A model generated the notes under the pieces. It was not told the DNA's origin, did not search any database, and saw only the letters and a program-made list of their open reading frames with translations. From positions 391,053-455,052 of the forward strand of contig JAGYXB010001854.1 in the NCBI GenBank assembly GCA_022495005.1: a DNA stretch of 64,000 nucleotides, read 5' to 3'. This DNA comes from Rhyacophila brunnea (Eukaryota > Arthropoda > Insecta > Trichoptera > Rhyacophilidae). The position numbers were made by a program, and so were the translations under genes. Of the stretch, positions 1 to 10,736 are shown one piece after another (position 1 is the stretch's first letter; each line of letters opens with the position of its first letter).

Positions 1-577
1 ATCTCTAAATGGTGAAATAATATGTAGATTTCCGACTTTGAAACTCAAAACAATAAACAATTTTGTTATTGTAATAATAAATTAACAACATATTGTGTGT
101 TAGATTAGCTAAGTCCAACTATTATTTTGCAGTGTATTTAATATACATATGAAGATAATAAATAATGTACGCGAACTGAACACGGCTTTGGCATGCCGCA
201 TTAGCATATTATCTGTGTGGTGTACTGTTTTCATATTCAGTCGCTTAGATTCTCAAAATTGAAACCCATTCATTTGATAAAAAGCCTTTGACAAGCGGGC
301 TGCAGAGTGTGTTTTATATATAGCCCGGTGATCACTTCCTTTGAAATTATTACTAACGAAGTTGTATCATCGCATCGCATGGGAGGGCTGATACCTATTT
401 TGCGGTGCGCCCGCCCAAGCGCTATGCTTCGAAATCGCACTCGAATTATGCGGTGGAGTGGAGGGCTAATGCGCCCATTTTTGGCCAGGTGCCTATTATC
501 GGCCACTTCGTTTCACGATCGGTATTATTTATGCACTATATGAAAATGTAACTGTCTACATGATATTAATTTATATA
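1..577. other. Gene-free stretch with a small GC-richer patch
   Basis: No gene is recognised. Bases 360-510 are richer in G and C than their surroundings and hold two loosely similar stretches beginning GAGGGCT (about 385 and 463). Open frames of 78 codons exist here on both strands, antisense to each other, and neither resembles a known family. An unidentified old repeat is the most likely content. Confidence 0.4.
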
Positions 578-832
578 TTGAAGTTAATGTCGCCACCAAA
601 CCACACTCCGTCTTAATCAGGCGATCACGTGACCCTACGTTTGGTTGTAAACCATCATTTTATGACTGAGAATGTCTCAGAACCAAGACTGAGGTCGCCA
701 TGTGTTCAAAGTTAAGTCAGGTGTAGGTACCCATGGGAGAGAGGAGCACTTAAAAAGGCAAAATTATATAATCGTAATATGTAACAAAAGCTAATAAAAA
801 ACTACCGAATAATCAAGTGAACAGATCTTCAT
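578..832 (-). mobile_element. 5'-truncated 3' end of the R1-like retrotransposon family
   Basis: This stretch aligns with the 3' untranslated region of the R1-like element at 6282-6600. Shared blocks include ATTGAAGTTAAT at the low-coordinate end, TCTTAATC(A/G)GGCG, ATCACGTGACCCTAC, GGGAGAGA(G/A)GAGCAC and GATCTTCA. It runs in the same orientation and begins at the same base, which fixes the 3' terminus of the family. Only the 3' UTR survives, so this is a second, 5'-truncated insertion with heavy divergence. No coding sequence remains. Confidence 0.75.
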
Positions 833-884
833 GTGCAATCTATTATTTTTATATATAATATTTAAGTCAAAATATCTTGGATTT

Positions 885-1130
885 ATTTCCTTTTTCTTCT
901 TTTTTTCCCTTCTGCCGCTACAACCCTGTGTTTGTCTTAGCCTCCAGCATCTGCCTCCATCTAGGGGTCTGTCCAAAGCCGCTTCTCACCAGGCGCCTAA
1001 GGTTTTTCAAATCAAACTGGACACTATCCCTCCATCTTAAACCAGCTCTTTTTTTGTCTTCCAGCTTATTTAATGTCAGTTTCTTTGTCATGCGGGACTC
1101 GTCCACCCTGTCTACATAGCCCAGTCATCT
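885..1130 (-). pseudogene. Non-LTR reverse transcriptase C-terminal tail remnant
   Basis: The minus strand encodes a decayed tail of the kind found after the thumb of many insect non-LTR reverse transcriptases: a WxGHxxRMDExR-like start (seen as LGYVDR then DESRMTKKL), a lysine-rich linker, a 'RWRDSV..DLKNL' block and a terminal 'RWRQMLEAKT' block. The longest readable piece spans 918-1106. No catalytic domain is present. It abuts the R1-like 3' end at 578-832, but the two are from different families. The exact clade cannot be set from this fragment. Confidence 0.5.
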
Positions 1131-3164
1131 ACGGCGACCCTATTTGATGAACTGTACAATGTGCGAATCTGCGTACAAAGCGTACAGCTCGTATTTGTAT
1201 CTTTATCTGCACCCAAACTGTGTGTCAACGATGGATTCGAAGATACCATGCAACACACTCCGCTCAAACGAGCCCAATACTATGTTCATGCTTTTAGTCA
1301 TGCACTAAGTCTCTACGTAATACATAACAACTGGTCTTATTATTGTTTTGTAGAAGATGCATTTTCAGAGTCATTTCAATGCCCTAAAACGTAGCACGTT
1401 TATTAGACCGAAGCGACAATAATTGTTGTTACCTAGCACAAACTCTTCTTTTTACTTCCTTTTTCTACTTGACCTCAATTGACATCTACATATTATAAAA
1501 ATAAAAATTAACCTTTCGTCAAATTACCTTACCTGCCAATTCCATTTTTGAATTTTCATGATAGCTGATAATGTTTGCATATTTTAGATTCGATTTTAGT
1601 TTCTTTTGTTTGACATGGCTGTCAGAATTTACTTTAATTTTTACATGTATGCCTAGATACAAATATTAATATTTTGTTAAGTAAGATAAATGTATGGTCA
1701 GTGAAGCTATTCTGTGCTAAGCCGGTACTTCATTTAGTTACTTATATTATGTATATATTTTATACTTCAAATATTGACAGACCACAAATGAAAACCCAGT
1801 TTTTTATTAGAGGCAAAATACGAAATTCGTTATTTTAGATAACTAGTTATAAGTTATAGGCTACGGCATAAATACAATTTTATTTGTTTTGATTTCTAGC
1901 TTTAAAACTATCATTGTTGCAAATAATACTAATATACGTGTGAATTTCCCATGATACCATTGTAGAATTAATTGACATATCTCCATTAACGATAAAAACA
2001 AAAACATATTATTATGTAAATTATCATGATATACCAAGATACTTTTGCAATTCAAATAATATCGAATGCATTTATACTGTTCTCGTTAATTATAAGTTAT
2101 AATAATTGTGTTATCAAAAATTAAAAATAGATTATTTTTCAACCCATGTTTCCTTGTCATTATGGCTTAAAAGTTGTTAGTTCTCTCTTTATCATTATAA
2201 TAATTAGGTATATAAGTATGATTATAATTATATTAAGTACCATTTTGACATATATAATACAAATTAAAACATATTTATTATTGTTACTATGCCATGCGAA
2301 AAAAATTACTTCATCATATTATCAAAAACACGCAAGGCAAAACTAATCCCTTAACGATATGTGCAATTTTATTTAAATAATGAAATCAATTATAATGTAA
2401 TTTGTCAAACATGAGAATATTAATAATTTGTATTATTATCGTTATCATCGGTTTTATAATCGAGTGTGTTACGTTTATGTTAACTTTTCTGAATACAACT
2501 CCACTATTTTTGGTACGGTTTGTTTAATACAAAATAAATAAATTTCTGAAAAATAGTGTTTTGATTTAATACTAAAATTATTTCAAAATCGTGTCGGAGA
2601 AGAATGATTCAGGAACTTCTTTTGTAAGGGTAAAAATTACTGGAACAGCTTCCTCGTTTTTGACATCGTTTGACTAACAAAAATTATTTTCCCTCCAGTC
2701 TATTAACTTACAAAACCCCCCACTATTCGCCAAAATTTAAATAAACGAACATTTAGTACTTCCGTTCGTTCTAATTTCATTAATTAATTTTCCTTTCCCC
2801 CATGTCCAGAATATACAAGGGTCTACGCTCCCGGGATACCACTTGATAACTCAATGCCAACAACCCGGGATTGAAAACTATCTAAATCTTGGAATCGACT
2901 TTATTTGTATGGCTTTTGACAAACATAAGAAATTTGAGTCAATTCAAGAAGTGTTATAAATTTATTGGGAGAAATATTAATATTTTTTTTGTAAAACAAA
3001 TTATACTAAATTCCTAAAATGTGTTTATTGGTCTACTAAAATTACTGCAACCTAGTATCTGGACAACGCTGTAATTATCGAGATAGCAATCGGCTATTAA
3101 ACCAATGTGGAGTATTAATTTTTAATTATTTTGATAAAATATACATAATATACACTAAGAATAC
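1131..3164. other. AT-rich stretch with no recognised gene
   Basis: Two kilobases of AT-rich sequence with short open frames only (longest about 66-77 codons, none resembling a family). No inverted or tandem repeat stood out on reading. Confidence 0.4.
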
Positions 3165-3167
3165 ATA

Positions 3168-3583
3168 AGTGACTCCACGGAGTGGAGGTTATAATAACAG
3201 ATTTTGGTACAGTTCGGTTATGAGGAATAGAGCGGAAAACACATTTTGAAAATAGCCGATATACTGAATTATTTGTTAGGTTAACCTAACCAAACCTAAC
3301 CTAACCCAACTTAACTTAACCTAAACTAACCCAAACTAACAAATAATCCAGTATATCAGGTATTTTCAAAATGTGTTTTCCGCTGTATTCCTCATAACCG
3401 AACTGTACCCAGATTTTTGTTATTACGAGAAATAGATGTTTGCCACTTGCTCAAGCTATTAGGACCAAACTCTGATCCAAACATAGATTGGAAATCAACA
3501 TGTGAACTTTCTAAACCCGGGATTCCAACCTGGGGTCCACGACATGAAAAGCCGCCGCGGTAACCTCTCAGCCATCGTAGGCG
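3168..3583 (-). mobile_element. tRNA-derived SINE interrupted by a MITE
   Basis: Read on the minus strand, the element starts near 3583 with a pol III-type promoter: an A box (TGGCTGAGAGG) followed by a B box (GGTTGGAATCC). The body contains CTAATAGCTTGAGCAAGTGG, and the tail runs to about 3168. Other copies sit at 16075-16165, 41022-41165, 43135-43300 and 59125-59525, which identifies the shared body and tail. Here the tail is split by the 204-bp MITE at 3206-3409. The flanks rejoin exactly as in the uninterrupted copy at 43170-43200. Confidence 0.7.
3206..3409. mobile_element. Palindromic MITE, 8-bp TSD, TTAGG-like core
   Basis: The element is 204 bp. Its ends are GGTACAGTTCGGTTATGAGG and the reverse complement, and the inverted arms extend about 75 bp each. 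Between the arms lies a run of CCTAAC/CCAAAC units, close to the insect telomere repeat read in reverse. It is flanked by an exact 8-bp duplication, CAGATTTT, at 3198-3205 and 3410-3417. Eight-bp duplications are typical of hAT and P-type elements. No transposase is encoded. A second intact copy lies at 49321-49519. Confidence 0.88.
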
Positions 3584-4285
3584 TATATTATATTACCTAC
3601 TATAAAATTAACATACTGATTATTTATTTATTCAGAAAAAAGCATATTATTATTACATGACATGATATACTATTGGCCAATGCGCCATATTATACAATGA
3701 AAATGCAGGGCATGGAATAATTATAAATAGTAAAGAAAATAATAGGTATGCGTAGACAAAAATAAAATGGTTACTAACCTAACCTAACCAAACCTAACCT
3801 AACCTAACCTAACCCAACTTAACTTAACCTAAACTAACCCAAACTAACAAATAATCCAGTATATCAGGTGTTTTCAAAATGTGTTTTCCGCTGTATTCCT
3901 CATAACCGAACTGTACCCAGATTTTTGTTATTACGAGAAATAGATGTTTGCCACTTGCTCAAGCTATTAGGACCAAACTCTGATCCAAACATAGATTGGA
4001 AATCAATATGTGAATTTTCTAAGCCCGGGATTCCAACCTGGGGTCCACGACATGAAAAGCCGCCGCGGTAACCTCTCAGCCATCGTAGGCGTATATTATA
4101 TTACCTACTATAAAATTAACATACTGATTATTTATTTATTCAGAAAAAAGCATATTATTATTACATGACATGATATACTATTGGCCAATGCGCCATATTA
4201 TACAATGAAAATGCAGGGCATGGAATAATTATAAATAGTAAAGAAAATAATAGGTATACGTAGACAAAAATAAAATGGTTACTAA
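3283..4285. repeat. Tandem duplication of a ~500-bp segment
   Basis: Unit 1 (3283-3777) and unit 2 (3781-4285) are nearly identical. Each contains the right half of the MITE, the SINE head and body, and about 190 bp of flank ending AAAATGGTTACTAA. Unit 2 has about 10 extra bases of CCTAA-type repeat. The duplication starts inside the telomere-like MITE core, and its end (TTACTAA) offers a short TAA match to the repeat. That suggests unequal recombination or slippage through the repeat core. Confidence 0.85.
3781..3917. mobile_element. Right half of the palindromic MITE (duplicated)
   Basis: This is the second copy of the right arm and core, created by the tandem duplication and not by a new insertion. 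It lacks the left arm and ends at the same CTGTACC followed by CAGATTTT. The core is longer here, with about three extra CCTAA units. Confidence 0.8.
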
Positions 4286-4351
4286 TAGAAAAATATGAAA
4301 CAATATAACACTATTTTCATTTAAATACTTATATCACTAAACGTGATAATT

Positions 4352-6258
4352 ATTTTTTACAACGTTTTTATTAGCTCGTATTCTTGTTTGTCCGGTGGTT
4401 GTTTGTCCAGTACAAATTTTGCAATCGATTTTTAACTAACTTTCCAACTAGCTAGATATTTGAAATTTTTAATATATATGAGAACACGATGCCAATGCAT
4501 TTTTTAATACTTTTAGCCATCTTTAAGCAGAATTGAATTCATTATAAGTTAATTCTGTTTTGTATGGAAAGTTATTTCAGAAAAATCCGTAAAAAAAACT
4601 GTTATTGGTTGCTAAGGGGGTGGTCATAGCAACTAAATTATTAATATATACGTGCGTTATTATGGAAATCGAAATGAAATGTCAAAATGACAATTTAGTA
4701 TTATATATTTGTTTGTTTGTTTGTTTTTTATTTACTTTATATCAAGTACAAGTTTGAGCATATTGAGCATAATAATTCAACAGAAAATTTTAAAATGTTG
4801 TACATAAAAAGTTCTTTTTATCTTGTAATTATTTCTTTTATCTGTAGCATAAACTCTCATGACGTGGGTAAAAATGCACACAATATAACTGGTATTTCAA
4901 GGAATCCAAAAGTCTGTCCGGGATTGCAATCACTAGTTGCACAGCAAAATTCTCCATATACAACCTATTTAAAAGCAAGGGGAATACAAATATCGTGAAA
5001 CAACGATGGCGAACCTTTTTTTGTATAATTTAAACAAGCGAATTGAAAATGAAGTTTGCATATCGAGAATCGAATTTTATTGTAAAAAAAATCGCAAATA
5101 CCGTGAGCAAATTTAATTTTTATTTAACTTTTTAATATATAATATAAATAAAATAATATTTTTTTTGATAAAAAAGATAATAATAATAATGTGATTTTAA
5201 TGGGAATTAAATATTTCGTTTAATATAACATCTCACGTAGTCTACTTAAAATTATCACACGGGTTTGCCACTGCTGATCTTGGATTTAGTACAATTTTTT
5301 TTTCGTTTTCCTTGCTAGTAAATTCAATGAGGAAATATTTTCAAGAATAAGTTTATTTACTCACGTCCCTAAGCAAAACTAATAAACTCTCGGTTGAAAA
5401 ATCCGGTTTGTGATTTTTTTATAAGGGTTTACGTTAAACGTTACGTATAAAAAATATGCTTATTTATTGAAATATTACGTAATAAGTAAATTCATTTCTT
5501 GAATAAGTCGAAACATATTATCATGTATTTAATTATTTATACGTTTTTGTAAAACTCTGATAACCAACGATGCAAACATAGACAGTGCCTAAAAATCTGA
5601 AATTGAGGTTAAAAATCATGACTACGACTGATTATTAAATTAATTGATAATCATGTCACTATATCTGTCAAAACCATGAGTATTTAAATACAATATAAAG
5701 GCTCATATAGCAGAAAATAACAGATTAAATATATTATATCACTTCGCATCCAACGAACAACCAACAAGCGCATCGCAAACCATCTGAGATTTTAGCACCG
5801 CAACGATAAATAAATTACAAGATAAAAAGAACTTTTTATATACCACGTTTTTAAATTTTTTGTTGAATCATAATAATTATAAACTTGAAAATTTTATGTA
5901 TTAATAAATACTTATTTTTGTACTGATAGAAATACTGAATACCTAAATATAGAATACTGAAATGTCATTTTGACATTTCATATTGATTTCCATTGTAACG
6001 CACGTATATATTAATAATTTAGTTGCTAGGACCCACATAGCAACCAATAATAGTGAGTAGTAAATATTACTTTTAACGAATTTTTTTCCGAAACATACAA
6101 AACAGAATTAACTGAAAATGAATTCAATTCTGCTTAAAGATGGCCAAACGTATCAAACGAATGCATTGTCGTCGTGTTCTGATATATTCTAAAAGTTTCA
6201 AATGTTTAGCTAGTCGGGAAGTTAGTTAAAAATCTTAGACAAACAAGAAAAAAATTGT
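4352..6258. mobile_element. Long-inverted-repeat element, copy 1 (~1.9 kb)
   Basis: The left arm (about 4352-4850) and right arm (about 5810-6250) are inverted copies of each other. The outer end reads ACAACGTTTTTATTAGCTCG, followed by two TTGTTTGTCC units, then conserved blocks (GATGCCAATGCATT; TTAATTCTGTTTTGTATG; ACGTGCGTTA). The inner part of the arm includes AAAAAGTTCTTTTTATCTTG. The right outer tip is degraded after about 6240. The 0.96-kb centre holds one 93-codon open frame (4717-4998) that starts in the arm and matches no family I know. No target duplication could be fixed. Related arms lie at 24173, 25975, 28795 and 51421. Confidence 0.75.
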
Positions 6259-6281
6259 ACTACACAAAAAAAAATATGTAC

Positions 6282-6582
6282 CATTGAAGTTAATCCCTCC
6301 AAACCAAAACCCGCCACGCACCACACCCGGTCTTAATCGGGCGTATCACGTGACCCTACATTGGCGATGTGAAGCATCTAGTTAAGTTTTAGACCGGGAA
6401 TGCCCTAGGAGGAGATACCCAGGACTAAGGTTGCTACGCTCAGAGTGAGCTCTGACTGAGTTTAAAGTTACTTTCTAATGCAAAGTGCCGGGGAGAGAAG
6501 AGCACAGGGAAATTATCAAAATAAAAATGATTCTAGTGTATATAAAACAAAATAATGAAGCTAATCATACGGACAGCAAAAA
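6282..6582 (-). other. 3' UTR of the R1-like element
   Basis: This is the non-coding segment between the ORF2 stop and the element's 3' end. The copy at 578-832 shares its blocks and its terminus. No poly-A is obvious beyond the terminus. On the plus strand the flank contains an A-run and ATATGTACC just before ATTGAAGTTAAT. Confidence 0.7.
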
Positions 6583-8397
6583 TTATGTGAAGAGATCTTC
6601 ACGCCCGCAGTAAGACGCCGCAAATTTTTTAAATGCAAGATAATTGGCCTTAGTAGCAACCAAGTCGGACGGCCCGATGGGCCCAACAGCTGGTTGGACC
6701 GACCTGAGCATCTCCTCCCGTTCGGAGCACATTCTAAGACATTCCCAGAGGATGTGGTTGGCATCCTGAATCTCCCCTCCGCATGGACATGTCGGACGGC
6801 TTACAAGTCCAAGCTCAAAGAGCTTGCCAGCGAACCCACCGTGTCCAGTCACAAATTGACTGGTGTGATGGTCAGGAGTCAGATATTTGGTTATCTCCAA
6901 TCGCCATTTAATATTTGGAAAAAACATATATGTGTGCCGGCCCTTGGTTGATTCATCCCACCGTCGCTGCCAGGTCTTCCTCGCCGCGTCAAGCGTCATG
7001 AGACGTATTGTCCGCTTCAACGAGGTTACTTTTTCAGCAACAAGCCGAGGAGGCGGGGCTAGGTGAAAGTCACCAACAACGGCCTCCTCGCCTTTGAAGA
7101 GCATCGTTGACGCGCCGCTGACCTGTATGTGCAGATCTAGTGGGAGAATGCCGGCCAGGACCGGGAGCGCGGCCGTAGAAGTTGTTCGGTAGGCCTTGGT
7201 TATGGAAAGCAGCGCGCTGCGCTGTCCGCTTAAAAGAGTGCTTCTAAGTTTGACACTTTTCGGGATACGCAAGCACCACGCACTAGCAGCGTAGGCGGCA
7301 ATCCCCATATAAATGGCGCCATAGGCAATCTTAAGCGCCCTTACTTTTAAGCCCCATCCATCACCAGCCATACGGCCCACCCTCTGGAAGGCCCTCCCAG
7401 CCTTATAGACTTGGGTAAAGGCATGGTGATGGAAATTTAACATAGTGTCCATTTGGACGCCCAGGTAGGTGACCATCTTTGACACTTTCACTCTCGTATC
7501 ACCGAAGCGGACTGTGGGTGGCCGCTTACAGTTTAGTCGTCCCGGTCCTTTCAGGACAATGGCTTCTGTCTTGGAAGGTGCGAAAGATAGTCTGCTTACT
7601 TTACCCCACGCCTCAATTGACTTTAAGGCTTCGCCGACGGCACTCTCAATCTTCGCCCTGCTGTCGGCCTCCACCAACAGCAGCGCATCGTCAGCGTAGG
7701 CGATGACAGTGCAATCGGTTGGAAGCGGGATCCTAAGGAGATCGTCGAAGAGCACGTTCCAGAGGAGGGGCCCGAGGACAGAGCCCTGGGGGCAGCCCAT
7801 GCTGGTGCGCCTCTCTATTGTGGTAGAACCAACACGAAACTCGATCGATCTATTCGTGAAATAACTCTGAATCGACGCGAACAAATTTCCTGGTAGTCTC
7901 TTGAGCCGAAGTTTTTGAAGTATAAGAGGCCAGGATGCACTATCAAACGCACCTGCAATGTCCAGGAAAACTCCTAGGACGTATTTACGGCGAGAATTTT
8001 CAGCGATGGCAATCACGTTTCTTATGGCGTCTGTCGTTGATTTGCCTCTTCTGAATCCAAATTGCTTTTCAGAAAGCGGCGCATGCTCTTCCAGGTGGGC
8101 TTCAATCCTGTAGCACAGAAGTTTCTCCAGCACCTTACCGAGAGCCGGCAAGAGTGTTAGAGGACGGTAGGCTTTGGGGCTTGACGGTTCTCGACCGCTG
8201 GCTTTGGGGATTACCTTCAGTAAGCCCCGCTTCCAGCAGTCGGGGAACGTGCCGCTCTTGATGCAGTCACTGAAAAGTTTGGTAATGGCCCATGTGCGTG
8301 GCGCGGCCTGATGGCGATTGATCCATGTGCGTTTGACAAGTATATTGTCAATGCAATCCGGGCCTGATACCGCACAAGAGGCTCGTTCTGAGACCAA
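6583..8397 (-). pseudogene. R1-like ORF2, reverse transcriptase and C-terminal part
   Basis: This is the largest uninterrupted frame of the window (about 604 codons). It copies element RNA into DNA at a nicked target. Visible motifs, numbered from 8397, are KAYRPLTLLPALGKVLEKL (about 75-93), FGFRRGKSTTD, motif A FLDIAGAFD (144-152, catalytic Asp), motif B GCPQGSVLGP (201-210), motif C YADD (234-237) and a thumb block YLGVQMD. Near the C-terminus, residues 537-553 form the cysteine-histidine knuckle CPC...HILWEC common in this clade. The first ~17 codons come partly from the 55-bp repeat at 8368-8422, and true coding similarity starts at SGPDCI. The methionine is therefore not a natural start. 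Upstream it should join the endonuclease at 8778-9794. Confidence 0.88.
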
Positions 8398-8422
8398 GCT
8401 TTAATGCACGGTATGGAGGACC
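8368..8422 (-). repeat. 55-bp repeat, unit 1, inside ORF2
   Basis: This stretch is nearly identical to 8615-8669. It starts TACCGCACAAGAGGCTCG, contains the AGACCAAGCTTTAATGCACG core and ends TGGAGGACC. On the coding strand it brings an in-frame stop just before SGPDCI, where the ORF2 linker to the reverse transcriptase would be expected. No other copy was seen in the window. Confidence 0.75.
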
Positions 8423-8614
8423 CCAAGTTCCGATGATGCGATGATCTCCTGTTCAGAGGGCAACGATCCTGGTCGGTGTCGATAAAGAGAAGCCTCAAAG
8501 CGTATACTCATGGTGGCATCGTCCCTGGACTCGTCATCCAGGGGGATGAGTGCCTCGAGCAGGACCGCAGCCGTTTCAGACTCGGTACTGGTGTATCCGC
8601 CACCCGGTTTCTGC

Positions 8615-8669
8615 TACCGCACAAGAGGCTCGGGTCTGAGACCAAGCTTTAATGCACGGTTGGAGGACC
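8615..8669 (-). repeat. 55-bp repeat, unit 2, inside ORF2
   Basis: This is the second unit, offset by 247 bp from the first. It differs only around GGGTCTGAG versus GTTCTGAG and at one A. It also lies where the ORF2 reading is broken. Both units contain the short palindrome-like GTCTGAGAC region. Confidence 0.75.
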
Positions 8670-8777
8670 GAAGGGTCCGAACCGGATGGTGACGAAGTTC
8701 CTCCAGTAGTCCTTCTTGGCCGAGTAATCTCGCTCCTAGTCGTATCGGGCGGACTTAGCCATGGATGCAAGAATCAA

Positions 8778-9794
8778 TCAGGCGGTGGTTGCTTGAGTCG
8801 GCGCGCACGTTGATGGACCTTGCAGTGCTTTCCTGAAAAAGTCGCGCAGGTTCGAAACTTGCTGCGTCCACCACGGCGACTGGCTGGGTGGCTTGGGCTT
8901 GCAGCGTCCGAGTGAAGCTTCGGCTGCTCCGGTGATATCTGCAGTCAGTCGTGAAGCGGCCGAGTGCAGGTCCGGAAAACGGTATCTCGAAGTCCTATCA
9001 AGCTTTTTGGAGAGCGCCTTTTCAAACTTTTCCCAATTCCCGTCACGCGTTCTGAAACGCGTGGGCGGGGAAGGGGATACGTCAGAGACGCCATCGTGCG
9101 AGGAGTCAGCGGCCAGCTCAAAAGTGATCAACCGATGATCACTCATGGAGGCGCTCGCATGGACCCTCCAGCCCCTGATACGTCTCGCGACGGACTCAGT
9201 GGCAAGAGTGATGTCGATGTGAGTGCTTCCGGAGTTTGCATGCGACGTGAAAGTCGGCATGCTATTCGGATCGTTGAGGACGACCAGGTTGTGCTGGTGC
9301 ACCAGCTCCTCGATGACGTCCGCGTCGCACAAGGGGAGATCCACGGGCGCCCAGAGGGGGGACTGCGAGTTGGCGTCCGCACAGATGATGACATCCCTGC
9401 CAGCAACTGCGCGGAGGATGCCGTCAAGCAGCGATACCACGTGTTCCTTTGTACTCTTAAAGCTGAAATAGGCGGAAATAACCACCACGCTGCCTCCTCC
9501 GGGTAAGCTGATGTCTGCACACGCGACCAGCTTAGTCGACAGATGCAAGAGCGACAGCACGCCAAGGCGAGGGTCAAGAGCGAATATACAGGCCTTTGGC
9601 TCTGTACAACTGGCGCTGACAACGAGGCCCGCGCACCTAAGTCCCTTTTCAGCGAGCCTGGGGCCCTTTTCAGAACCCCAGTGGTACGGTTCCTGCACCA
9701 GCGCCAGCGACATGCCGGCGGCCTGCATAACCTCAATCAACTCCGCAGAGCCGGCGTCGCTCAAGTTCACGTTCAACTGGGCGAAGGTGATCAT
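8778..9794 (-). pseudogene. R1-like ORF2, endonuclease domain
   Basis: This is the N-terminal part of ORF2, an apurinic-type (exonuclease-endonuclease-phosphatase fold) nuclease that nicks the target site. The start is the ATG at 9792-9794, whose ATGA overlaps the ORF1 stop at 9791-9793; this coupling is common in R1-clade elements. Motifs seen are QEPYHWG near residue 34, ICADANSQSPLW (the Asp/Asn active-site block) and SDHRLITFEL (the terminal SDH block). A tryptophan-rich linker (PWWTQQV) follows. The frame then runs into a stop at 8778, and the reading between 8400 and 8780 changes frame and contains stops. Confidence 0.85.
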
Positions 9795-10010
9795 CGAGCG
9801 GCAGTGTAGTCCACCATAGCCCTTTCGCGCAACTCGGCGTGGAGTCTTGCAGGGCATTCGAGGCTATTGGTGGGATGGTCATGCGGCTGTTTGTGCTTGT
9901 AGCAGGCTACGCACTTGGGTGGGATCTCCTTGTGAGGGCAGTCTGCGCGATCGTGGCCGGAAGCAGTGCAGTGGCTGCATGTGGGAGTCTTTGAATTGCA
10001 TCCCTTTGCC
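9791..10010 (-). pseudogene. R1-like ORF1, C-terminal zinc-knuckle part
   Basis: This is the 3' end of ORF1, cut from its upstream part by the DNA transposon at 10,015-11,930. It encodes a complete C-x2-C-x4-H-x4-C knuckle (CSHCTASGHDRADC) followed by a second cysteine-histidine cluster (CVACYKHKQPH...C). Such knuckles bind the element RNA. The first cysteine of this piece (KGC) completes the knuckle that begins CNMCHLYGH on the far side of the insertion. It ends in a TGA overlapping the ORF2 start. Confidence 0.85.
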
Positions 10011-10736
10011 ATATCGCTAGCCTACTATTGGTTTGTGACACAGACCAATTCAAATAACTTCAATAATTAGCGGGAAACGAACATTACATGTACACATGCT
10101 TACTACTGCGTTTGCGTTTGGTTTAGAATCAAACTTTCTGTTGGGATATTATTATATTCAGCTATATATCATATAAATAGTGATTTTACATGGCACTTAT
10201 ACACCGTAAAGCTTTATTTAACGTTTTTGTTATGTTCCATATCCACAAAATGCACAATGTTTTTCGTTTTTGTGGATATGGAACAAATTATGGATATGGA
10301 ACAAACCAAGATAATATTTTTTCCTATTTTTGTATTACAACGCGCGTAATATTTCATTGTTACTGTGTTTTCGTCAATAATAATAAATACATTATAGGTC
10401 ATTATATTTATCATTTAATGCGATAAATAAAATTGTTACAATAAAAACATTAAAATAATCTTGGTAGGTAAGTAAAGATTGAAAAAAGACATAATATAAA
10501 TTTCTAATAATAATACAATATCATCGAAAAAAATAAGAAATATAAAGGGAAATAAGGCAATTGAACGAATTATACAAAGGTTTCCAGAAAAAAAAATGTC
10601 ATTAATTATTGCTTACAGTGCAAATAGTGCTTTGAAAAAATCCTTATCATTTTGTGACTTAATGTTAACAATTTTCTTGTTTCCTGATGGAACATATTTT
10701 TTTTAAATAGGAATTTGAGGTAAAATATTGCAATTA

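Noticed and set aside
270..543. Overlapping 78-codon frames on both strands
   Set aside because: They are mutually antisense and have no similarity to known proteins. More likely a GC-richer old repeat.
3283..3340. Interstitial telomere or chromosome-fusion scar
   Set aside because: The CCTAA-type repeat is short, degenerate and sits inside a MITE with its own target duplication, so transposition explains it.
4717..4998. 93-codon frame inside long-inverted-repeat copy 1
   Set aside because: It begins in the arm sequence and is not preserved in the other copies' arms. No family resemblance.
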